64,000 bases of DNA. Origin: Prostheceraeus crozeri (Eukaryota; Platyhelminthes; Polycladida; Euryleptidae). Location: positions 992,001 to 1,056,000 of the forward strand of contig CAJQUW010001636.1 of assembly GCA_907163375.1 (NCBI GenBank). Reading direction: 5' to 3'. The position numbers were made by a program, and so were the translations under genes. The notes beneath the pieces were generated by a model. The model made no database searches. It was not told the DNA's origin and saw only the letters and a program-made list of their open reading frames with translations. Below, in pieces: positions 56,216-64,000 of this stretch; position 1 is the stretch's first letter, and each line of letters starts with the position of its first letter.

Positions 56216-59200
56216 GAATTCACTGCCGACGCTTGTGTGCGTTATATACTCAAAGCGGTAAATTATGCTGGACCAATTTATGGAAACTGGATTGGTGAGG
56301 AAGGAGACACGATGAGAAGTGTACATGACGGAACAGTCGCAATAATCAGGAAAACGCCTGGCTTAGAGCACGTCATTGATGTAGGCGGTTCCGTGCTTCA
56401 CATTGTCGCGAACGCACACAAAAAGCATGCTCTAGTCATTCCGCTTTCATTTGTGACTTCGCAGCTGATTTCGTTTCTTGGATCAATAGAAGTCAAAAGT
56501 GCAGCACTGAATTGACCAACTTCAGGAGTTACTGAACTGCAAGAAATTGAAAATGAAGCGAAATGTTGATACTCGCTGGCTTTGCTTACTTCCATGCTTA
56601 GAACGGATTGAAGAACAATGGGAAGCATTATCGACTTGCTGTCGAATCAAGCGATGTCAGCGAACGTTAAAGACGGAGTCTTGCTGCCTTCAATGACCCA
56701 ATTACACGAATCTCCCTGCAGTTCGTAATCTTTCTCATGTCATTCGACAGTCAGTTCGAGCTTTGGTTTCAAAACTCGAATGAGATACTGATTCATTCGT
56801 TACGGGACAGATGCAGGACTCAATGTTTCAATTGTCAGTGTAATTCGTAAAGCCAGACATCCTGAACTCCACCGCGATTCACCGAATTGATCTCAGAGAC
56901 CCAAACAATTTCATTCTTTTAGAAAATGGATTAAAATTTGGTGTTGAAATGTCGTTGGTGAAAAAGAGCTTGACAGATGCAGCCAACATAGCTTGACAGG
57001 AGATACATTTTCAACCTTGATGGACTATCTAAAAGCAAATCTGCCACTCAAGAAGAAAATACATGTACTGAAAAGCATTCTGTTTCTTGACATATTCTAT
57101 GGTAGGAAACTGGTAGAGGAAACTGCTCTCGATATAGCCACGCGCTTGCCAAATGTCATCAATGAACTAGATGTAGCCGAAGTTCAGACTGAGGTGCGTT
57201 CTTTCAATCCTCTGACAGATGATAAGAGGTCAACAGATGGTGGGAAATCAATAGCTATGTTGTGACATCATGTTCGGTGCATCAAACGCACCAATGGCAG
57301 CGAGATCGGTTTTCCACTCTCGGACGACTGTCTGCTGCATGTTCTGCTCTTTTTCATGGAAACGCTGACGTAGAACGCATGTTAGGAAAAGTACATGACA
57401 TCAGCAACAATGTGAAGTCTAACCGTTTATCTCATGTTCGTTCGACGCTAGATGTTAAAAGAGGTGCCGTATTAAATAACTGAAAAGTGATTAATATTTT
57501 AGACTAATGTGGCATGGTATGGTGCGATTTTCATGGATAAAGTCGCATTGCTTCATGATGAGAAATGACGAACATGTGTCAGAACCTCCGTGCGGTATTT
57601 ATGGAATTGCCCCGAACACGAGCAGTAACCGAATGACGCAACTGCGAAAAGAAGGGATGCAGAGATGTGCTTTGGAGCACTTGACATGTGCCACTGCCGC
57701 TGAAAAAGATCTGACTGCAGAAGCCACAGGCTTCGTTGATCAAAGGAATCAGATCGAGCGTGAGGCGGCTAAGAGAGCGATGAAGGTTGCTGCTGAACAT
57801 GCCTCTCAAATGAAAAGATAAGCTGAAGTCTTGCACATACAATCACTTCAAAAATTTCAACGAAGGCTTCAGTCAGTCTTTCTAATCCTTTCGGGGTTCC
57901 TACCACACAAATTGTCTTCTCAAGAATCCATGAAAACATCATCATGACATCGTGTGTTGTTTACTCGCGAGTAATTTGTGTACTGTTTTTACTTTGTATG
58001 TGTGAACTTTTCGTCCGTTTGCGTTAAATCTAAATTACTATCTTCATGAACATATAATATTCGTGCAACTACGTGTCGTTTTTACACGTAGCAAAATATT
58101 GATAGCTTACATGCGCTTATGAAAATGGAGGAAGTGGTTCGCAAACAATTGATTGACGGTTGATGTGCCATGTATATATATAATGTCTGTATAGTTTGTT
58201 TTATAGTTTTTATTCGTTTTTTTGTAGATTTGATTATATCATTCGTTGTTTTCTTTCACCAGTGCATTGCATGTGCACATAGACAGCGAATAGATGCGAT
58301 CTTATTTGGATAGATAACTTGCGAATTAAAAGATGGCAACCAATATAGTAGCATTTGTAGCCTGCGATATTTTTCACATCCTGCGATAATATTGCTGAGT
58401 CCCTCCGTAGGAACACTGCTAGCGAGCATTATTACGTTTAGGATACAAGTGTCAATCAGTGTACGTTTTTCAGTTTCATCTACTGGCAATGTGGATGCGC
58501 ATTATGCATTATGCGTAATCATGTATTCGACACCAGTTTAAGTTCAGGCCATCTCAGCCAGGATGTGTATCGACTGACTTTTTATTATATTTTTCTTATC
58601 TATCTCGTTTTTGCTTCCTTGCCCTCGTCATTTCCATCTAAGATGTAAGTGAACGATTCGTAATTCCTCATTTGGTGCATAATGCACATGAATTTCGGCT
58701 ATTAGGCTATTTTCCAGCCACAATAATTATGCAATCTCTTCAGTCGAAGGCATTCGAAAATTGAACTCGTAGCAATGAATGCGAGCATTTCGTGACATCA
58801 ACTGGACGAAGCATCATCAAGAATGGGACCTTAAATATCTGACCCTCAAGACTTGGTAAACTATTGATTATGAGACCGAGACGAAATTTAAAACTTATCA
58901 ACCTAGCTATCTTAATGAAATACTAGACTCTATCCGGTTGAATTTAGAAGATACCATCAGAAGCACGTATAGCATGGATCACTCTCCTCGTATAGCCCAG
59001 TAGGGGTAAAAAGTGACGTAAAATCCGTATAGCTGGAGGTAAATACAAATCAGTCTTGTTTCTAGTACACATTTTTATCTATGTTAATTCAGGAGATCTT
59101 CAGCAGCGATAGTGGACAGTTTCTAGGAAGTGTTTGTTTAAATCAACTCTTGTGAATTTCTCATATGCAACAGCTCTCAATTTTCTCGTAGTGGACGACA

Positions 59201-61284
59201 ATTTTGATCGCGTTCGCAAACTTGCATGGTGATTTTTGTGAATGTGCTTTTAAATATTTGCCGTATGCAGTTGTAGAAGGATTTCCTTAGTTTTGTGATT
59301 GAATTCAGTCAGGAATGCATGGTATTTTTTAATGTTTCAATTTGAATGTTGAACTTAAACTATTTCAATCTGAACATCCTTTTTCTCGAAGGTAATTCCA
59401 CGTGAAGCTCGTAAAGAATGGTTCATCACAGATATGGCTTAAATCCACATGATAGGACCTTTATAATGGATGGCTATGACATCCATCATGTAAAAAGATT
59501 TTTTTTTCTTTTTCGTTGAAAATAGGACTTTTTATGTTATAGTTATGAACTTTTAGAAAATCAAATAAGTGAAATAACAGAATATAGACGAACACCACTG
59601 AATGGTGATGAGGCAGTTCACCATATGTGGCGCGCCCACGGGGCTGTGATATTCATCTTAGAACATTTTCGTTTCATAGCGTACAATAGTGGTACTCGCT
59701 CGATCAATTTTTTATCCAACGATGCATGAAATGATTCTTCCCAAAACTTTTAAGCCATGTCACATGGACGTCTGTTTGCGATTATGTAACAAAAGTGTGA
59801 AAGCCATTGTTAAAAATCCTTTGAGTCAGTGCGTTTGTGAACCCACAACGTGTAGCAAGAATTTCTCATTGATGTCACGTACATTAAGCTCCAACTAGTT
59901 CATCGGATATGTGACTTCATTTCTACTCCATTAAAATTGATAGCTGTGAACTTCTGCTTTATTACGTGTAGTATTATTAAGTGTCTACTACTTTTAGTAG
60001 ACGCATTCCACTCAAATGCAGTGAACCCTTCTTTCTTCCATTTTCTATGCTATAATTTTATTTGATGTCTCTAAGCAAGAAAATAAAGCTGTACAAAAGA
60101 CTACAAATTATCTGGTTTTTAGTCGCATCACAGCTTCTTGCTGGATATCATTCGGTGGAATGTCAAGAAAAATTGATGTTGAATTGTGCGATAGTTCAAC
60201 GAACAATCGAGCTTAATACAAGCTCAGCGATTGAAAATGTCAAATGGCAGCTGTTCAAGTTATTTCAATTGTCAACATTAGTCATTACCATTTACTTCAT
60301 GATATTTCTTTTCTGTACTCGGCCGACCAGTTAAGCCACAACAATTATTGTGAATAGCAGTTGAAATCGTTAGTATGCAAAACTTTTCTTGAAAAAGAAG
60401 CTTCGATGAAGGTAACAATGTAATTCTGCAGCATTCAAAGAAATCAAAATGGATAAAATTTTATCGGCCTCCGTAAATCGTGTTTTTATATGTTGCGAAA
60501 ATTTGTTGAAGGAATCAAAAATATGCTAGCATTGTTTACTAGTTGAAGACATGTGCTTTTAAGATCTTTTAATAAAATCCGTCACCCATCAACAATGCAA
60601 CCTCAATGAAGGGCATCAGATTGAAATCAGATCACACTAGCAAGAATGACGTCACCAACTATCGGCGAAGATCATTTTGCATTGGCACATCGCCAGCTTT
60701 AATACTTGAATTGTGTTGTTTGATTCTGACATTCACGAATATTACGCAAATCCAACTCAATCAGTATCAACCAATGCATAATGGAATGTAAATGAGCTAA
60801 TCGCTCATATAATCAAACGAGGATCGCACCATTGCATTTTCCATTCATGTAGTTACGATAGAATTAGTTATGAATGTGATATTAAATGCGGTCGTCAATG
60901 TCAGTTGAATTTGTAATTACTTTTCAAAGATTTTTTCTGCTACAGAAAATACATATGTCCTGCTATGTATAGGTCGCAATGCACCTATATAGTCAATTGA
61001 TCTAGCTCGGTAATTCGTGCGTGAGAAAGCTGTGGCAATTCAACAATGGATTAAGGAGAATTGCAATACGTTTGTTGGAAGCCACATGTTTACTCTACCC
61101 CTAAGATGAGAAGCTATAGCAGTATGCTTGAAAGGACGGTTTAAGTTTTTGTTGGCCATCCATTAAAGAATCTCGAAACGTTGATTCAAAATCTCCTTTT
61201 TTATTTCTGTATTTTATCACCATCTCTGTTTAACATTTATTCAGAAACTTATATGAATAACATTAGAATATCATACGGGGAATG

Positions 61285-62115
61285 CTAAAGTGAGCGGAAG
61301 AACAAAAACGAACCTGCAATTTGCGGACGACGTGGTGGTGCTGGCAGAATCAGTTGAAGAGCCTCAATCAGTCCTGAATAGGATTGAAACAGTAAGCGAA
61401 GAATATGTACTCCAACTCCATTCTACCAAGACGAAAGCTATGAGAAGTTACAGGTCAAGTCAAACCCCAATGGGAGACTCGTTAATTAGCAGCGAAAAGG
61501 TCGAATTCGTCAATGCGTTCTGTTTCTTGGGCGCAGCTATTACATCAAACTATGACGATGCGAAGGAGATCAAAAGACGAATCGGACTGGCAAAGTCTGC
61601 ATGTCAGTCCCCGGTAGGTAACTATATGGGAGGACCGTTCAATAAGTCGTAATTTGAAACTTAGATTACTTCACACTCTCGTGTTTGTAATAGCCACGTA
61701 TGGCGCTGATTGTTGGGCTTTAAAAAGAATTGACTGTAAAAGAATAGCCATCTTCGAGTTATGGTGCTATCGACGATTGTCACGAGTAGGTGGTATGAGC
61801 GCAAGAGCAACGAATGGGTATTGGCCAAAATTGGTAGAGTGGAACGACTACTTACCATGATTAATGAAAGAAAGCTTCGTTACTTTGGACATCTAGTAAA
61901 GAAACAATGATTAGAGAAAGACCCTCTAACGGGAATGGTCTACGGCAATCGTGGACGTGGGCGATGCAAGACGCGCTGGACATTCGATAGACGACAGTAA
62001 TGTCACTAACGGACTGCATACGGAAAGCGCAAGATCGTGCACGATAGCGAAAATTCGTGAGCAGGAAGGCGGCAACTCGCTTCGGCGACTAATCTACCGA
62101 AGGAGGAGGAGAATA
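61285..62115 (+). pseudogene. LINE reverse transcriptase 3' fragment (RTE/CRE-like type)
   Basis: It begins at the catalytic block 'LQFADDVVVLAES' and continues 'EEYVLQLHSTKTKAM', 'CFLGAAITSNYDDAKEIKRR', 'IATYGADCWALKRID', 'FELWCYRRLSRV', 'KLRYFGHLVKK' and 'GNRGRGRCKTRW'. This motif series is typical of a widespread animal LINE type whose copies are usually 5'-truncated, as here. Frameshifts are near 61650 and 61850, with stops after 61905. It ends near 62115 after a GGAGGAGGAG run. Confidence 0.8.
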
Positions 62116-62810
62116 GTCACAGGATTTTTTGTAAACATGTTTGAGGTGGGGAAGAGTTCACACACACGCAACAGTTAAGGTTTATAATCTACAGTAGTTC
62201 TTTACTCCAAGTTTCGTATCGTGACACGTCCCTTAGCCAAGTAAGCTAGCTCTTGCGATCTTGTTTACATCTTCAACCATGTCATCCGGTTAAGTTCCAC
62301 GAATGAAAAACTTGTTCTCAAACGCATCAATCACATTCTTCGTAGAAGCCTAGTTGGTAATTATGTGAGATGAATTTCCCTGTCACTCTGCAGAAGATGT
62401 TCGTCTAATGACGATTCTAATTATTCACGATGCATAAAGAAAGGCTAGAGAAACCCCTTGATCTATGAGTAAATCGTGTTCAGTTTTGTCTAAGCGGACA
62501 TTTAAACACACTTGTGCTGAAGAAAATTAATTAGCATTTATTGAAACATTTTGACTTCAAATAGAATAACGTACGAATGTCTGAAAATAGATAAACATAA
62601 TTTTCTCCTTGAATATCTTGAAGCTTCAGTTTTCATGTGACTGCTGAATATTGATGTATACAGAATGAGTCAGATTGGGTTGTCAATATTAGTTATTTGC
62701 ATTGCTTTCCGGAATTATTGCACGAATATTACTGTATTAATAAATTTTTTAACCTGTGCACTGCTGTGTCTTGCATGTATTTTTTTTCATTTGATTATTT
62801 CGTCTTTCAG

Positions 62811-63049
62811 GAATTCAATGGAAAGTCCGCACAGTACACCCAGCTCAGGTAGTCAGGATTCTTTGCACAAACAACATGGCTTGGCAGCTACTGCAGCGTC
62901 CCACGGACTTTCTCTGTCGTCGGCGGCTAATAAGAAGAAGTCTCGATTCGGAACTCTCGGCCGCATCTTCAAGAAAGAACGTAAAGGCAGCACCGGTTCA
63001 ATGCAGATCTCTGCGCCTTTTCACTCCAATACACTACCTCCACCCCACA
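62811..63049 (+). CDS. PPFIA: Liprin-alpha exon, basic segment before SAM domains
   Basis: The first base completes a Gly codon begun by exon 34729. 'SSGSQDSLHKQHG' matches the invariant liprin-alpha 'SSQDSLHK' block. 'KKKSRFGTLGRIFKKERKG' corresponds to the basic 'K..SSIGRLFGKKEK' segment that precedes the SAM domains. The acceptor is TTTCAG at 62805-62810 and the donor GTAAGC at 63050. The exon ends one base into a codon. SAM-domain exons must lie beyond the window. Confidence 0.95.
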
Positions 63050-64000
63050 GTAAGCAAATGCGCGCAATAATAACTGGCAGTTCAAAATAACTGATTAATG
63101 AACATTTAGTAATTGATGCAGAGTTGCCAGTCGTTCGCGTTTTTTATGGAGGTTATAGCGAATGGTTAAAACTGCATGAAACCATGTTCCTGGTATTCAT
63201 TTGATATAATAGTCAGTAAAATTCAAAAAAAAGATTCGGTATATACCGGGAAGTCTGGATTGCACAAGATGTGTCATTATTATATTTATTGCTCTACTAA
63301 ACCATGTATTTTATTTGTATTTGTGATGATTCGGAGATAACATATGTTCACATCTTTATCTGTGTTAATTGTCACATTCTGCGGACATTCACTTAATTAT
63401 ATGACAACTTAGTTTTCAAACGATTTTAGCCAAAAAAATTGTAGGAATTGCTTATTTTCTATCAGTTTATAATATACAGTGGTCGGTTAAGTAATTCGAA
63501 CATCCCTATTCACATATTGAATGAGGAATCAGTTTATATAAACATGAGAACTTTTAATTGGTGTCTTTGTTCAGTGAAAGGGTGAACATTTTTTAATTTA
63601 TTAAGCGAGTTCAGTACAAATTTGTTTGCACATGTTTTTCACTTTAGTATTTAATCCGAAGCGGAGGATTCTGTCGTGGTTCAAAGCAAGTTCGCTGTCA
63701 AATCTCATAGATCGGCATCTATCAATCGCTGGTAATTTGTTGAAATACGGCTATTAGGGTGCGCAACAGCGTTGATAGAATATCTATATATCAGCATAAT
63801 GCAATAGTTATATACAGGATTGTCATTTTTTTATATTTGTGTGGCTATCATAGATGTGTAGTTGCAAGACAGTTCCTTTTAAATTTCGGTAAAGTACTGA
63901 GGATGCAACTCAATGTTTAATTATTCTATTCAGAATATCATAGGTTTATTTGCAAAAAAAACATTTGCATAAACATTGAGTAAACATGATGTAACTCAAA
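63050..64000. other. Start of next liprin-alpha intron
   Basis: The sequence is A+T-rich up to the window edge. I see no exon or recognisable element. Confidence 0.75.

Larger units (their letters stand above)
53461..57821 (+). pseudogene. hAT element B transposase, split by another hAT
   Basis: The part before the inner element (…'GMAPMEEF') and the part after it ('TADACVRYILKAVNYAG') are in phase when one 8-bp copy and the insert are ignored. Downstream come 'EGDTMRSVHDGTV', 'SVLHIVANAHKKH' (the conserved Asn/His region), 'NVDTRWLCLLPCLERIEEQW' (the TRW block) and 'HGNADVERMLGKV', part of the C-terminal dimerisation domain with its ER motif. The last segment (57507-57821) is Ala/Glu/Lys-rich and probably coiled coil. 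Stops and frame changes lie at about 56515, 56700, 56990 and 57262. Confidence 0.8.
53087..58418. mobile_element. hAT element B (outer), CAGTGTTCCTAC termini
   Basis: The left end CAGTGTTCCTAC and inverted right end CAGTGTTCCTAC are identical over 12 bp. The exact 8-bp duplication CTAGCGAG is at 53079-53086 and 58419-58426. GCGATAAT-type words recur near both ends (53140-53180 and 58365-58395). A second hAT occupies 53503-56215 within it; without that insert the element is about 2.6 kb, a normal autonomous length. Confidence 0.93.
34902..62810. other. Giant liprin-alpha intron of about 27.9 kb
   Basis: All features from 38039 to 62115 lie inside this intron. Unassigned stretches are 34902-38030, 38860-40540, 42270-45120, 58430-61280 and 62120-62810. 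In 35690-35990 both strands are open and G+C is higher, without a recognisable product. At 37133-37172 AATTTTGAATTTTG words repeat. At 40010-40100 a hairpin pairs CTTCGTCGGGT with ACCCGACGAAG. At 42905-43075 ATGAATAATTCATG and CATGCGCATG words form several small hairpins. GTGAAT is repeated near 44952. Confidence 0.75.

Noticed and set aside
59982-60004. GTCTACTACTTTTAGTAGAC hairpin as a terminator
   Set aside because: Intrinsic terminators do not apply in an animal intron; it is a small chance palindrome.

Overview
The window is intron-dominated DNA from an animal, most likely an invertebrate. It is A+T-rich, carries many degraded transposons, and has canonical GT-AG splicing. The host gene is liprin-alpha (PPFIA family, a presynaptic scaffold protein), read on the + strand throughout. 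I find six exons: 9345-9703, 9890-10277, 19199-19564, 27900-28058 (weaker support), 34729-34901 and 62811-63049. Their phases join without conflict. They encode the end of the N-terminal coiled-coil region, then the Ser/Pro-rich linker, and a basic segment before the SAM domains. The gene's start and its SAM domains lie outside the window. I cannot name the species.

The rest is intron filled with mobile DNA. 1-9.3 kb: P-element transposase, a three-frame non-LTR retrotransposon (LINE family A), a short foldback, and a mariner/IS630-type relic. 10.3-19.2 kb: three hAT-like elements with subterminal short repeats. 19.6-27.9 kb: a MITE, a 113-bp-arm palindrome and LINE RNase H and RT scraps. 28-34.7 kb: mostly unassigned intron with one small hAT. 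34.9-62.8 kb: a 28-kb intron with a small hAT (38.0 kb), a palindrome (40.6 kb), an antisense family-A LINE tail (41.3 kb) and a mariner relic (45.2 kb). It also holds a four-level insertion nest (45.9-52.3 kb), a hAT inside a hAT (53.1-58.4 kb) and a LINE RT tail (61.3 kb).

Two observations stand out. First, several palindromic elements carry hammerhead-ribozyme-like motifs: CUGANGA, a stem II, GAAA, a self-complementary stem III and a UH cleavage site. The stem I sequence differs between elements but stays complementary. They sit head to head, and three elements have 12-14 bp target duplications. Such motifs are known from Penelope-like retroelements, but no Penelope enzyme is visible here. 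Second, the insertion order at 45.9-52.3 and 53.1-58.4 kb can be read exactly: target duplications are preserved and, in two cases, removing the insert reconnects the host reading frame.

No tRNA, rRNA, CRISPR array or bacterial-type operon was seen. Most transposon genes are broken, so the only gene in the window likely to be functional in the host is liprin-alpha.
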